Below are positions 27,021 to 36,212 of a stretch of 64,000 nt of DNA, in pieces (within the stretch, counting starts at the first letter, position 1; the number at the start of each line of letters is the position of its first letter). Position numbers and translations under genes: made by a program. Source of the stretch: Olleya aquimaris. Its GTDB lineage: Bacteria; Bacteroidota; Bacteroidia; Flavobacteriales; Flavobacteriaceae. The notes beneath the pieces are model-generated. The model worked only from the letters and a program-made list of their open reading frames with translations, searched no databases and was not told the DNA's origin. The stretch spans positions 248,001 to 312,000 of the forward strand of contig NZ_QLLO01000004.1 of assembly GCF_003259525.1 (NCBI RefSeq), read 5' to 3'.

Positions 27021-27833
27021 ATGAAAACCTTTAAACTAACTTTAGTTTTTTTACTATTTGCATGTTTATCATTTGCAAATGTTTCAAACTCAGAAAAACA
27101 AGCCTTAATAGCGCTTTACAATCAAACCAATGGAGCCCAATGGACAAACTCTTGGGATTTGGATGCTTCAATAGATACTTGGCATGGTGTAACCATCATT
27201 GATTCTAAAGTGGTAAGTTTAAATTTGTCCTTCAATAACTTACAAGGTCAAATACCATCAGAGATTGGACAGTTGTCCAATTTGCAAGTTTTAAATTTAA
27301 GCTTTAACAAGTTAAACGGAAAATTACCAGAGTCTATCTCTAAATTACAAGAATTATATTCTCTTCAATTATTTTTAAATAGATTAGAAGGACATATACC
27401 AAATTGGATAGGAAGCTTAAGTAACCTAGAATTTTTAGCATTACATAGTAATAAATTTACTGGTAAAATTCCTGAAGAAATTTCAAACTTAAAAAACTTA
27501 AAAAAATTAGAATTAGGAAGTAACTTTTTAGAAGGAAATATACCTTATTCAATTAAAAATTTAAAAAACCTACAAATATTAAGTCTTATTGATAACCAAT
27601 TAGATGGCGAAATTCCTGAAAGTATAGTAGAATTAACTAATCTAGAAGAATTAGTGTTATCAAGTAATAACTTAACAGGATCATTACCATTCGAGTTATC
27701 TCAATTATCTAAACTAACTCTTTTAATGGTTAGTGACAATCAACTAAATAACGATTATGTAACTGTAGTTGATGATGCACCAACAAAAGTGACTTTGTTT
27801 TTAGAAGACGAAGAAATGGCAAGTAAAAACTAA
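27021..27833 (+). CDS. secreted leucine-rich repeat protein
   Basis: A 270-residue exported protein with a signal peptide (LTLVFLLFACLSFAN). An N-terminal cap, EKQALIALYNQTNGAQWTNSWD, is the type found before plant-like LRRs. About seven 24-residue repeats of the form LxxLxLSxNxLxGxIPxxIxxLxN follow (for example LVLSSNNLTGSLPFELSQL). The end is acidic (LFLEDEEMASKN) and lacks a T9SS sorting domain, so it should stay periplasmic or be released by another route. It stands alone, 190 bases after the efflux operon, and a terminator follows. The ligand is unknown; such proteins commonly bind proteins or glycans. Confidence 0.88.
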   Translation: MKTFKLTLVFLLFACLSFANVSNSEKQALIALYNQTNGAQWTNSWDLDASIDTWHGVTIIDSKVVSLNLSFNNLQGQIPSEIGQLSNLQVLNLSFNKLNGKLPESISKLQELYSLQLFLNRLEGHIPNWIGSLSNLEFLALHSNKFTGKIPEEISNLKNLKKLELGSNFLEGNIPYSIKNLKNLQILSLIDNQLDGEIPESIVELTNLEELVLSSNNLTGSLPFELSQLSKLTLLMVSDNQLNNDYVTVVDDAPTKVTLFLEDEEMASKN

Positions 27834-27854
27834 AGTTTTATTAAAAATAGATAT

Positions 27855-27890
27855 AAAATAGTCAACCTTTGGTTGGCTATTTTTATTTTT
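27855..27890 (+). terminator. terminator after the LRR gene
   Basis: A 12-bp stem (27856-27867 with 27871-27882, one G-T wobble) has a TTT loop and runs into a T-rich tract. It separates the LRR gene from the CPXCG gene. Confidence 0.85.
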
Positions 27891-27905
27891 GGTAAAAAGT
27901 AAAAT

Positions 27906-28088
27906 ATGTTCGAACATTATTTTCAGTGTCCTTACTGTTGGGAAACCATCTCTATGCTATTAGATCCAAGTGTGTCTAAACAAACTTATGTAGAGGATTG
28001 TGAAGTGTGTTGTAACCCAATTCAAGTCTCACCACAATTTAATGACTCAGAACTTGTTGGTTTTGATGCAATTAATATAGAACAATAA
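27906..28088 (+). CDS. CPXCG-motif cysteine-rich small protein
   Basis: A 60-residue cytosolic protein with two cysteine pairs, CPYC ([10 protein letters not shown]) and CEVCC ([13 protein letters not shown]), which form a likely zinc ribbon. This matches the CPXCG family, short proteins without an assigned role that are common in Proteobacteria and Bacteroidota. The rest is acidic and ends DAINIEQ. The gene starts 15 bases after a terminator and is followed by the promoter of the initiator tRNA. No partner gene is evident. Confidence 0.85.
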   Translation: MFEHYFQCPYCWETISMLLDPSVSKQTYVEDCEVCCNPIQVSPQFNDSELVGFDAINIEQ

Positions 28089-28105
28089 AAATTTGTAAAA
28101 TATGC

Positions 28106-28135
28106 TTGCAATATGTAAAAAGCATTGTATATTTG
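28106..28135 (+). promoter_or_regulatory. promoter of tRNA-fMet
   Basis: TTG (28106-28108), a 19-base spacer and TATATTTG (28128-28135) give a full match to the Bacteroidota sigmaA consensus, the best in the window. The tRNA begins about 70 bases downstream, so a 5' leader must be trimmed by RNase P. Confidence 0.8.
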
Positions 28136-28206
28136 CAGTCCTAAATGTTTTTGTCGGCATTATGAACCGAAAGTTAAAAGCTAAGTAAAACATTTAAAAT
28201 ACAAAT

Positions 28207-28279
<73 letters not shown>

Positions 28280-28281
28280 CT

Positions 28282-28315
28282 AAAAAAAGCTTCACTTTTT
28301 GTGAAGCTTTTTATT
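28282..28315. terminator. bidirectional terminator after tRNA-fMet
   Basis: AAAAAGCTTCAC pairs with GTGAAGCTTTTT around a TTTTT loop. It is flanked by A and T runs, so it serves the tRNA (plus) and the convergent lipoprotein gene (minus), whose stop codon lies in the T run. Confidence 0.9.
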
Positions 28316-28830
28316 TATATACGTTTTTTGTCACGATCATTTTCTTTTTCTTCAATCTTAGGAATTATAGCGCGTTGCTGATTAAAAAACTGTTGTTGCA
28401 TAGCTTCCATACGCTGTCTAATACTTTCTATGTCTGGGAAATCTGTTGTCATTTTATTTGAAAAAAACGAGTCAGAAAAAAACTGATTCATTATAGAATC
28501 TTGATCTTTAAAGCTAGAAAATTCAGAGAATCCAAAATTAGAAAAATGTTGTTTCATTCTAGATTGCATAGCGCTGTATATGCTATCAACTTCCATGCTA
28601 TTAAATGACTTTAGGTTACCAGAACTAGAAGACCAACTGTAGATAGAGTCATATCTAATCACATTACCGTTTTCATCTACTTCTTTATTAACTTTCCAAC
28701 TTACTTTAGGTTTCACTGTATCCTGAGGTGTTTCAGTTTTTGCAAAGTCTTGTTTTAACGTGTCATTATCTTGACCATTACAACTAGTAGCTAAAATTGC
28801 TACTAATGAAAATAAGATTAGTTTTTTCAT
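28315..28830 (-). CDS. hypothetical lipoprotein
   Basis: A 171-residue exported lipoprotein with lipobox ILATSCNGQ (Cys at about residue 17). The body is rich in Ser, Phe, Asp and Lys. It has a predicted helix with SMEVDSIYSAMQSRMKQHFSNFGFSEF and a second one with IESIRQRMEAMQQQFFNQQRAIIPKIEEKEND, and ends basic (RDKKRI). No family is recognised. It is monocistronic, convergent with the tRNA and divergent from the SpoU methyltransferase gene, and it shares its terminator with the tRNA. Confidence 0.7.
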   Translation of the reverse strand: MKKLILFSLVAILATSCNGQDNDTLKQDFAKTETPQDTVKPKVSWKVNKEVDENGNVIRYDSIYSWSSSSGNLKSFNSMEVDSIYSAMQSRMKQHFSNFGFSEFSSFKDQDSIMNQFFSDSFFSNKMTTDFPDIESIRQRMEAMQQQFFNQQRAIIPKIEEKENDRDKKRI

Positions 28831-28914
28831 TTTTTTACAATTTTAAGTTTTACTAAATAACAAATAACAAAAAAAATGCCAGTTGGTTTTTAACTTACAT
28901 TTTGTCAGATATTT

Positions 28915-28922
28915 TATTTTTG
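28915..28922 (+). promoter_or_regulatory. -7 element of the SpoU methyltransferase gene
   Basis: TATTTTTG followed by CAAA runs into the ATG; only four bases separate the element from the start codon at 28927, predicting a leaderless transcript. No -33 TTG stands at the right distance. Confidence 0.5.
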
Positions 28923-28926
28923 CAAA

Positions 28927-29385
28927 ATGATGGACAATTTTAAAAACGAATATTTTGGAATAGGCATCCAAAACGGAAAAACTCCAGAAAATTTGGGTGT
29001 ACTGTGGCGATCGGCTCAAAATTTGGGTGCAAGTTTTATTTTCACCATTGGTAACAGATATGCAAAACAAGCTTGCGATACACACAATGCTGTAAAAGCT
29101 ATGCCATACTATCATTATAACAATTTTGAAGACTTTTACAACCATTTACCAAAGGGGACCCGATTAGTTGGTGTCGAGTTAACAGAGCAAGCTATTCCGT
29201 TAGAAACGTTTAATCATCCCAGAAGATGTGTATATTTATTAGGTGCAGAAGATCATGGATTATCAAAAGCTGCAATAGAAAAATCACATTTTTTGGTTAA
29301 ATTTAAATCTCAATTAAGCTTAAATGTATCTGTTGCTGGAAGTATTGTGATGTATGATAGAGGAATTAACAAACCAAGGTCGTAA
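28927..29385 (+). CDS. SpoU/TrmH-family RNA 2'-O-methyltransferase
   Basis: A 152-residue SAM-dependent SPOUT enzyme, probably methylating a ribose in tRNA or rRNA. It has the minimal trefoil-knot catalytic domain without an extra substrate-binding domain. Motif 1 is TPENLGVLWRSAQNLGASF (about 17-35, with the catalytic Asn and Arg), motif 2 is VYLLGAEDHGL, and motif 3 is SLNVSVAGSIVMYDR. It resembles TrmL-like short forms but the target nucleotide cannot be assigned. Translation can begin at either of two adjacent ATG codons. It lies 26 bases upstream of era. Confidence 0.88.
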   Translation: MMDNFKNEYFGIGIQNGKTPENLGVLWRSAQNLGASFIFTIGNRYAKQACDTHNAVKAMPYYHYNNFEDFYNHLPKGTRLVGVELTEQAIPLETFNHPRRCVYLLGAEDHGLSKAAIEKSHFLVKFKSQLSLNVSVAGSIVMYDRGINKPRS

Positions 29386-29390
29386 CTTTG
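29383..29390 (+). promoter_or_regulatory. -7 element of era
   Basis: TAACTTTG followed by CA matches TAnnTTTG and overlaps the last codons of the methyltransferase gene. It would give era a leader of about 18 bases. No -33 TTG is evident. Confidence 0.45.
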
Positions 29391-29411
29391 CATTGTATTA
29401 AATAAGTTAAA

Positions 29412-30293
29412 ATGAAACATAAAGCAGGTTTTGTAAATATTATAGGTAACCCTAATGTGGGTAAATCAACACTTATGAATGCGTTTGTAGGTGAAAAACT
29501 ATCTATAATCACTTCTAAAGCGCAAACAACTAGACACAGAATTTTAGGTATTGTAAATGGTGAAGATTTTCAAGTTATTTTAAGCGATACTCCTGGAATT
29601 ATAAAACCAGCTTATCAGCTGCAAGCCTCAATGATGGATTTTGTAAAATCCGCTTTTGACGATGCGGACGTTTTAATTTATATGGTTGAGATTGGCGAAA
29701 AAGAATTAAAAGACGAAGCCTTTTTTAAAAAAATAACCAACGCTAAAATACCTGTTTTACTTCTGCTTAATAAAATTGATAAATCCAATCAAGAACAGTT
29801 AGAAGAACAAGTGCAGCTGTGGGCAGAAAAAGTACCAAATGCAGAGATTATTGCAATTTCCGCTTTAGAAGGCTTTAATGTAAAAGAAGTGTTTGATAAA
29901 ATTATAGAACTACTTCCAGAGTCGCCAGCATACTACCCAAAAGACCAATTAACAGATAAACCAGAACGTTTTTTTATAAACGAAACCATCCGTGAAAAAA
30001 TATTAATGCACTACAAAAAAGAAATTCCTTATGCTGTAGAGATTGATACTGAAGAGTTTTTTGAAGAAGAAAATATCATTCGTGTACGTTCTGTTATTAT
30101 GGTAGAGCGCGACACCCAAAAAGGAATCATTATAGGTCATAAAGGTGCTGCTTTAAAACGTGTAGGTGTTGAAGCTAGAAAAGATTTAGAAAAATTCTTT
30201 GGCAAGCAAATTCATTTAGAATTATATGTAAAAGTGAATAAAAACTGGAGAAGTAATCAGCGACAGTTAAAACGTTTTGGTTATAACCAATAG
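29412..30293 (+). CDS. era: GTPase Era, 30S ribosome assembly factor
   Basis: Essential GTPase that binds the 3' end of 16S rRNA during small-subunit maturation. The 293 residues have the usual two domains. In the G domain, G1 is GNPNVGKST (about 12-20), the TTRHR switch follows, then G3 DTPG, G4 NKID (about 119-122) and G5 SALEG. The KH domain follows with VMVERDTQKGIIIGHKGAALKRVG (the GhkG loop, about 230-255) and ends RQLKRFGYNQ. It forms a cluster with a SpoU methyltransferase upstream and a second ribosome GTPase, der, 600 bases downstream. Confidence 0.97.
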   Translation: MKHKAGFVNIIGNPNVGKSTLMNAFVGEKLSIITSKAQTTRHRILGIVNGEDFQVILSDTPGIIKPAYQLQASMMDFVKSAFDDADVLIYMVEIGEKELKDEAFFKKITNAKIPVLLLLNKIDKSNQEQLEEQVQLWAEKVPNAEIIAISALEGFNVKEVFDKIIELLPESPAYYPKDQLTDKPERFFINETIREKILMHYKKEIPYAVEIDTEEFFEEENIIRVRSVIMVERDTQKGIIIGHKGAALKRVGVEARKDLEKFFGKQIHLELYVKVNKNWRSNQRQLKRFGYNQ

Positions 30294-30296
30294 ATG

Positions 30297-30794
30297 TTAT
30301 TCATCTAATACTTTACTCATAAAGGTATATAAATCGGTCATTTCTTTTTGATTTGAAGACTTGCTTATTCGACCAGAAAAGTACAATACAAACCAAATAA
30401 TAACCATCAATACCATTCCCCAAAGTTGTAATTGGTAGTCTTCTTCTAAAGCATAGTTTGAGTAAGCCCAAACACAAAACCCAATAAATAAGCTTGCAAC
30501 CGCAAAGTGTAAAAACATAAATAAAGTCCAAACAGTTGGATTTGGTCCAAACAAGCCATAAAGCTGACTTTTATTTTGATCTATTTCATTAATTTCTAAA
30601 TGCAATTGTGGCGACCAAAAATGTTGCTCTGCTTTAGGTAATTTAATAAATACATGGTCATCAACTCTAGAGACGATATACTGATTTTGATTATGTTTTT
30701 TGTCTTCAAAAGCTTCTAAAACAGTGGTGTGGCTTTTATTTAATGTAATTTTAAATCGAGGACGTAGTACAATATCATTTAAATTCTCAGTCAT
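30297..30794 (-). CDS. hypothetical membrane protein between era and der
   Basis: A 165-residue protein with a 100-residue soluble N-terminal part (FKITLNKSHTTVLEAFEDKK, then a beta-rich region with HFWSPQLHLEINEI) and two transmembrane helices (TLFMFLHFAVASLFIGFCVWAY and WGMVLMVIIWFVLYFSGRI), followed by a short cytoplasmic helix. No known domain is recognised. It is encoded on the strand opposite era and der and ends 3 bases from the era stop codon, so no terminator lies between them. The function is unknown. Confidence 0.75.
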   Translation of the reverse strand: MTENLNDIVLRPRFKITLNKSHTTVLEAFEDKKHNQNQYIVSRVDDHVFIKLPKAEQHFWSPQLHLEINEIDQNKSQLYGLFGPNPTVWTLFMFLHFAVASLFIGFCVWAYSNYALEEDYQLQLWGMVLMVIIWFVLYFSGRISKSSNQKEMTDLYTFMSKVLDE

Positions 30795-30843
30795 AATTAA
30801 CTCATAATGAATGTAAAATACTATTTTTTCTCAAACTAAACAC

Positions 30844-30851
30844 TACCTTTG
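30844..30851 (+). promoter_or_regulatory. -7 element of der
   Basis: TACCTTTG followed by CATT is a full TAnnTTTG match about 40 bases upstream of the der ATG. No TTG is found at -33. Confidence 0.5.
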
Positions 30852-30892
30852 CATTCGCTTACAGGATATGTAATGCAGATAAAACAAAAGAT

Positions 30893-32200
30893 ATGAGTAA
30901 TATAGTTGCAATAGTAGGAAGACCAAACGTAGGTAAATCAACTTTTTTTAATAGACTAATCCAACGTCGTGAAGCCATAGTAGATGCTGTTAGCGGTGTG
31001 ACTAGAGATAGGCACTACGGAAAAAGTGATTGGAATGGAAAAGAATTTTCGTTAATCGATACAGGTGGTTATGTTAAAGGAAGTGATGACATTTTTGAAG
31101 CAGAAATCGATAAGCAAGTAGAATTAGCTATAGATGAAGCTGATGCTATTATCTTTATGGTTAATGTAGAAGATGGTGTTACAGGAATGGATGAAGATGT
31201 GGCTAGATTACTTCGTAAGGTTACAAAGCCAGTCTTTTTAGTAGTTAATAAAGTAGATAATGGTAAACGTGCTGAAGATGCTGTCGAGTTTTACAGCTTA
31301 GGATTAGGAGAATACTATACCATAGCTAGTATTAATGGTAGCGGAACAGGAGATTTATTAGATGCATTAGTAGACGCATTACCAGAAGTTGAAGAACAAG
31401 AAGAAGAGGAAGTGCTACCGCGTTTTGCTGTTGTAGGTCGTCCAAATGCAGGGAAATCATCTTTTATAAACGCTTTAATTGGTGAAGATAGATATATAGT
31501 AACAGATATAGCTGGTACAACCAGAGATGCGATAGATACAAAATACAACCGTTTTGGTTTTGAATTTAATTTGGTAGATACTGCTGGAATACGTAAAAAA
31601 TCTAAAGTCAAAGAAGACTTAGAGTTTTATTCTGTTATGCGTAGCGTAAGAGCTATAGAGCATAGTGATGTTTGTTTGCTTGTTGTTGATGCTAATAGAG
31701 GCTTTGATGGACAAGTTCAAAATATTTTTTGGTTAGCAGAACGCAACAGGAAAGGGATTGTTATTTTAGTTAATAAATGGGATTTAGTAGAAAAAGATCA
31801 CAAATCTACTAACGAATTTGAAAAACACATTCGTAAGCAAATAGAACCTTTTACAGATGTACCTATTGTTTTTATTTCTGCTTTAACTAAACAACGTATT
31901 TTTAAAGCTATAGAAACTGCTGTTGAGGTTTATAAGAATAGATCTAAACGTATAAAAACTAGTGAGCTTAATGAAACTTTGCTACCAATTATAGATAATT
32001 ATCCACCACCAGCTTACAAAGGTAAATTTGTAAAAATTAAATACATCATGCAATTGCCAACACCACAACCACAATTTGCTTTTTTCTGTAATTTACCACA
32101 ATATGTACGTGATCCTTACAAGCGTTATTTAGAAAATAAACTTCGTGAAATCTACGATTTTACTGGTGTGCCAGTAAGTGTATATATGCGTAAAAAATAA
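30893..32200 (+). CDS. der: ribosome-associated GTPase Der (EngA)
   Basis: Double-GTPase needed for 50S subunit assembly. The 435 residues show two complete G domains and a C-terminal KH-like domain. Domain 1 has GRPNVGKST (about 8-16), DTGG and NKVD; domain 2 has GRPNAGKSS (about 182-190), DTAG and NKWD. The linker between them is acidic ([13 protein letters not shown]). The KH-like part contains [29 protein letters not shown] and ends VSVYMRKK. The length is normal and no motif is missing. Confidence 0.97.
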   Translation: MSNIVAIVGRPNVGKSTFFNRLIQRREAIVDAVSGVTRDRHYGKSDWNGKEFSLIDTGGYVKGSDDIFEAEIDKQVELAIDEADAIIFMVNVEDGVTGMDEDVARLLRKVTKPVFLVVNKVDNGKRAEDAVEFYSLGLGEYYTIASINGSGTGDLLDALVDALPEVEEQEEEEVLPRFAVVGRPNAGKSSFINALIGEDRYIVTDIAGTTRDAIDTKYNRFGFEFNLVDTAGIRKKSKVKEDLEFYSVMRSVRAIEHSDVCLLVVDANRGFDGQVQNIFWLAERNRKGIVILVNKWDLVEKDHKSTNEFEKHIRKQIEPFTDVPIVFISALTKQRIFKAIETAVEVYKNRSKRIKTSELNETLLPIIDNYPPPAYKGKFVKIKYIMQLPTPQPQFAFFCNLPQYVRDPYKRYLENKLREIYDFTGVPVSVYMRKK

Positions 32201-32313
32201 ATGTAGTCAATAATTTAAGTAATAGTATTTAACACTATAAACTAGATTATTAAGATTTATTTATCATTAAAAGGTGATAAAAATGGGTACATTTACAGTT
32301 AGTTAAATGTCAC

Positions 32314-34749
32314 ATGAATTTTAAAAATACATTATTTTTTTATTGCCTCTTTGGTTGCAGTATAGCTGCTTTAGCTCAGGATAATCCGCCATCCATTACA
32401 GCTACAGGATCCAATCAATATTGTCCAGGAGAGTCAATTCCTATTGCAAATAGTGTGTCTATTACAGATCCTGATGTTGGAGACAACACCTTGGATGTGA
32501 TAGTGATTCAAATTTCACAAGGTTATAATTCTGGTCAGGACCTTTTGGTTTTAACTGGTGCACATCCCAGTATTTCAAGTACTTGGAATGAGTCTCAAGG
32601 TCAATTAACTTTAACTGGACCTGCTACTTTTACAGAATTTGAAACAGCTATAGAATCTGTCACTTATCAAACCAGTCAAATTCTTTTTTTAAATGAAAAA
32701 TATTTTTCCATAAATATTGGTAATGCCAATTATTTACCTTCTACTGGCCATTATTACTTTTATGTAGAAAACGTTGGTATTTCTTGGACTCAAGCAGTAG
32801 CAGATGCAAGTGCTACTACTTATTATGGATTACAAGGGTATTTAGCGACCTTAACCTCATCTCAAGAATCGCAAATTGCAGGAGAACAAAGTATAGGAAC
32901 TGGATGGATTGGTGCATCTGATGAAGAAACAGAGGGTGTATGGAAGTGGGTTACAGGACCAGAAGCTGGTACAACTTTTTGGATTGGAGATTTTACAGGT
33001 GGACCCGCTAATGGTGCATTTAGTTTTTGGAATATTAACGAGCCTAACGATTTTGGTGGCAACGAAGATTATGCGCATATCACAGATCCAAGTATAGGTT
33101 TTCCTGGTTCTTGGAACGATCTACCTGTTTTAGGATCTACTGAAGCTGGAAACCCATACGAACCTAAAGGGTATATAGTAGAGTTTGGTGGTATGCCAGG
33201 AGATCCAGTGGTGAATTTGTCAACTAGTACCATAATATATACACCAAGAATTTTATCTTTTAATAATAATTCTGGTTGTGCTAATGAGCCAATTGAATTA
33301 TCCGTCACTTCCAATGCAGATAACGTCTTTTGGTTTGAAGATCAAACATCAACAACAGTATTAAGTGAAGGATTAACTTATAGTCCAACAGTTTCAGAAA
33401 TTACAACATTTTGGGTTGCACCTGTGTTTAGTGGTTGTAATAACGCTGGAATAAGAAGTCCAGTTATAGCATCTGTAATACCTACACCACAAGCTAATGA
33501 TATCACAATTTCACAATGTGACGATACTTTAATTAGTGATGGTGTCACTGTATTTAATTTAAATTCTTATTCAGCAAATTTTGCAGGTGAAGCCATTTTT
33601 GACAGGCAGATCAATTATTATCTTGATGCTGGATTAACACAGTCTATTAATGGAAATAACTATACCAATATAACCAACCCACAAACGGTTTTTGCAGAAA
33701 TTATTTTTACAGATAATGGCTGTTCTGATGTTGCGGAAATTACATTGGAGGTTAATTCTAGTTTGGTTAACAATGTTTCCATTGAAGCTTGTGATTATTC
33801 TATTATAGATGGTATTACCACTTTTACATTATCTGATGCAGATAGTGATATTTTGTTAGGTTTACCTGATGGATTAAACACCGCATTTTTTGCTACATTT
33901 AATGAGGCTTTGACAGGTCAAAACCCTTTGCCAAACACATATGAAAACACCATTCCTTTTAATCAAACTATTTATACAAGAGTAACGGAAGATAACAGTT
34001 GTTATGGTATAGCAGAAGTAGAATTAATTGTTAACCCTATTTTACCAATAGACAGCAATGAGGTTGTTTATTATTGTTCAAACCAATTTCCAAATACTAT
34101 CACTTTATCTACTCAGGTTTTGGATCCAAATTACAGTTTTATTTGGTCTACAGGAGCTACAACTTCAGCAATTGAAGTAAACCAAGAAGGGGCATTTACT
34201 GTGGAGATAATTAACAACAATACTCTTTGCTCACAGACTAAAGTATTTACTGTCTTAAATTCTGATGTTGCAACAATAGATTCGGTTAATGTTATTGATG
34301 TATCTCAAAATAATTCTATTACAATTAATGTTAGTGGAGAAGGTACTTACCAATATGCTTTAGATTTTAGTGGACCCTATCAAATGTCTAATGTATTTTA
34401 CAATATTGAAGCTGGAGAATACACTGTTTATATTAAAGACACAAAAAACGATTGTGGCATCGTGTCTATTAATGTGTATGTATTAGGATATCCCAATTTT
34501 TTCACTCCTAATGATGATAACATAAACGATACTTGGCAGATTAAAGGAGTACCCTCAAATTTTCAAGCTGCTTTTAGGGTTAACATTTACGACCGTTATG
34601 GTAAGTTGCTTTATACTATGGACAATCCTAATGATAGTTGGGATGGAAAATTTAATGGTATAAAATTACCAACTTCAGATTATTGGTTTACAGCGTTTCT
34701 TGCTAGAGGAAAATACTTTACAGGTCATTTTACTTTAAAAACTAATTAA
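32314..34749 (+). CDS. large secreted C-type lectin-like protein with T9SS type B sorting domain
   Basis: An 811-residue surface protein exported through T9SS. It starts with a signal peptide (FFYCLFGCSIAALAQ). An N-terminal beta domain (about 25-145) is followed by a C-type lectin-like domain at about 150-295 with the hallmark pieces GYLATLTSSQESQ, WIGASDEETEGVWKWVTGP, INEPNDFGGNEDYAHI and WNDLP. Further extracellular Ig-like/PKD-like modules with cysteine pairs follow (for example SQCDDTLISDGVTVFNL). The last 90 residues are the gliding-associated type B sorting domain (YPNFFTPNDDNINDTWQIKG, then IYDRYGKLLYTM, WDGKFNGIKLPTSDYWF). It probably binds sugars or ice/particles at the cell surface; the ligand is not evident. 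Confidence 0.9.
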   Translation: MNFKNTLFFYCLFGCSIAALAQDNPPSITATGSNQYCPGESIPIANSVSITDPDVGDNTLDVIVIQISQGYNSGQDLLVLTGAHPSISSTWNESQGQLTLTGPATFTEFETAIESVTYQTSQILFLNEKYFSINIGNANYLPSTGHYYFYVENVGISWTQAVADASATTYYGLQGYLATLTSSQESQIAGEQSIGTGWIGASDEETEGVWKWVTGPEAGTTFWIGDFTGGPANGAFSFWNINEPNDFGGNEDYAHITDPSIGFPGSWNDLPVLGSTEAGNPYEPKGYIVEFGGMPGDPVVNLSTSTIIYTPRILSFNNNSGCANEPIELSVTSNADNVFWFEDQTSTTVLSEGLTYSPTVSEITTFWVAPVFSGCNNAGIRSPVIASVIPTPQANDITISQCDDTLISDGVTVFNLNSYSANFAGEAIFDRQINYYLDAGLTQSINGNNYTNITNPQTVFAEIIFTDNGCSDVAEITLEVNSSLVNNVSIEACDYSIIDGITTFTLSDADSDILLGLPDGLNTAFFATFNEALTGQNPLPNTYENTIPFNQTIYTRVTEDNSCYGIAEVELIVNPILPIDSNEVVYYCSNQFPNTITLSTQVLDPNYSFIWSTGATTSAIEVNQEGAFTVEIINNNTLCSQTKVFTVLNSDVATIDSVNVIDVSQNNSITINVSGEGTYQYALDFSGPYQMSNVFYNIEAGEYTVYIKDTKNDCGIVSINVYVLGYPNFFTPNDDNINDTWQIKGVPSNFQAAFRVNIYDRYGKLLYTMDNPNDSWDGKFNGIKLPTSDYWFTAFLARGKYFTGHFTLKTN

Positions 34750-34782
34750 ATTAAAAAAAGAAAATACAGTTGATTCCCTTAA

Positions 34783-35259
34783 TTAATGCCATTTCACTTT
34801 TATTGAATCCAACACTTGTAGAACACCTTTAAAATAAGCACTTTGTTTAAATGATGGAATTAAGGTATTTTCAATTAAATCATGACAAATAGTATCTGTT
34901 AATATTTTTTCAGTGCCTAATCCAGTAGCAAAAGCAACTTGTCTATCCTTTGTAGAAATCAAAATCAGTAATCCATTATTTTTTTCGGCTTGACCAACGC
35001 CAAGAGTTTGACCAATTGTTGTAGCATACATTAAAGCATTGTTATTGTTTGGAATAGAGTCTATAACATAAACACAGATTTGGTTTGTGCTAATGTTTTC
35101 ATAATCAATAATGACTTTTGAAATAGAATCTTTTTCTTTTGCAGAAAACAAATTAGCATAATCTTGCACTACATCTTGATTTATAAGTGTATCATTTTGT
35201 TTCTCTTTTTTACATGAAATAAGTGAAACAAAGACAAATAAAAGTAAAAGAAAACGCAT
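34783..35259 (-). CDS. TPM-domain lipoprotein
   Basis: An exported lipoprotein of about 158 residues carrying one TPM (TLP18.3/Psb32/MOLO-1) domain. The signal is MRFLLLLFVFVSLISCKK with Cys at residue 16, which is why the start at 35259 is chosen over an upstream codon at 35325. The domain shows DYANLFSAKEKDSISKVI, QICVYVIDSIPN, NGLLILISTKDRQVAFATGLG and TDTICHDLIENTLIPSFKQ. It is a shorter, membrane-anchored paralogue of the two neighbouring TPM proteins. TPM domains are linked to membrane protein repair or phosphatase-like roles, but no bacterial function is firmly set. Confidence 0.82.
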   Translation of the reverse strand: MRFLLLLFVFVSLISCKKEKQNDTLINQDVVQDYANLFSAKEKDSISKVIIDYENISTNQICVYVIDSIPNNNNALMYATTIGQTLGVGQAEKNNGLLILISTKDRQVAFATGLGTEKILTDTICHDLIENTLIPSFKQSAYFKGVLQVLDSIKVKWH

Positions 35260-35339
35260 TAAAATATATTTAGTTTTTATGTAGAGTTTTTGGATGTCTA
35301 AGCACTGTAAACCGAGACTGAACACTGCAAACTAACAGT

Positions 35340-36212
35340 TTACCAACCTCCAGAAGCACCTCCACCTCCAAAACCGCCTCCACCGAAGCCACCACCAAAA
35401 CCACCTCCTCCAAAGCCACCTCCAGAAGAACCACCAAATCCACCAGAGCCACTTCTATAGCCTCCTCGACCAGAATTGCTTAGTATAATTGCTTCAATAA
35501 TGTCTCGAGTAGTATTGCGTCCTCCACCAAAACTATCAGTGCCATTTCCACCTCTACGGTTTTTTGAAATAGAAATTAATATAATGATAAATACAATAAT
35601 CAAAAAGAATATAACTCCGACAGGAAATCCTTGAGATTGACTTTGTCGTGTTCCTTGGTATTCGCCTAATAAGGTGTCTATAATAGCATCTACACCATTA
35701 TTTAAACCGCCAAAATAGTCGTTTTGTTTAAAATAGGGTATGATATCGTACTCAATAATTCTAGAGCACATGACATCTGTTAATAAATGTTCTACACCTT
35801 CACCAGTGCTAATGTTTATTTTTCTATCATCTTTAGCTAGTAAAATAAAAACACCATTATCTTTTTTTGCACTACCACCAATTCCCCATTGTTCTCCCCA
35901 TTGTGCGCCTAAATAGTTAATATATTCACCTTCAGTAGAAGGTATTATAGCTATAACTATTTGTGTTGAGGTCGTGTCAGAGTATTTTACAAGTTTGTTT
36001 TCTAAAGCCTGTTTTTGGCTTTTGGTAAGTAAGCCCAAATAATCGTAAACCGCATCAGGATTAGCTTTAGTAGGCTTTTCAGGTATTTTATATTGTGCAG
36101 ATACTTGACCAAAGGATAATAACGCTATTAAAACAACAAGTTGTATTAACCCTTTTTTAAGTAGAATTCTTGACTGATTTCTGAAGACGGAAAACTGCTT
36201 ACTAATCATCAT
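35340..36212 (-). CDS. TPM-domain membrane protein with glycine-rich tail (YgcG-like)
   Basis: A 290-residue exported protein: signal/anchor GLIQLVVLIALLSFGQVSAQ (about 22-40), a TPM domain (about 50-175: YDYLGLLTKSQKQALENKL, QIVIAIIPSTEGE, NGVFILLAKDDRKINISTGEG), a transmembrane helix (FPVGVIFFLIIVFIIILISI, about 193-213) and a C-terminal tail that is mainly Gly with Ser, Phe and Ala (about 255-290). This is the YgcG/UPF0603 architecture, typically paired with LemA. It overlaps the upstream TPM gene by 4 bases (ATGA-type coupling). The low-complexity tail explains several spurious frames on both strands. Confidence 0.88.
   Translation of the reverse strand: MMISKQFSVFRNQSRILLKKGLIQLVVLIALLSFGQVSAQYKIPEKPTKANPDAVYDYLGLLTKSQKQALENKLVKYSDTTSTQIVIAIIPSTEGEYINYLGAQWGEQWGIGGSAKKDNGVFILLAKDDRKINISTGEGVEHLLTDVMCSRIIEYDIIPYFKQNDYFGGLNNGVDAIIDTLLGEYQGTRQSQSQGFPVGVIFFLIIVFIIILISISKNRRGGNGTDSFGGGRNTTRDIIEAIILSNSGRGGYRSGSGGFGGSSGGGFGGGGFGGGFGGGGFGGGGASGGW

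Noticed and set aside
27021-27833. Direct repeat array at the LRR gene
   Set aside because: The periodicity is 72 bases and fully explained by 24-residue leucine-rich repeats in one open frame.
28843-29145. Minus-strand frame overlapping the SpoU methyltransferase
   Set aside because: It covers conserved coding sequence of the methyltransferase and its leaderless promoter; no similarity or start signal supports it.
32857-33314. Several overlapping small frames on both strands within the lectin-like domain
   Set aside because: All are shadows of the 811-residue protein, whose CTLD motifs are continuous in the main frame.
35270-35452. Minus-strand frame rich in Val, Leu and Glu beside the glycine-rich TPM gene
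   Set aside because: It is an alternative frame of the Gly-rich repeat of the YgcG-like protein and has the composition of a frame-shifted repeat, not of a protein.
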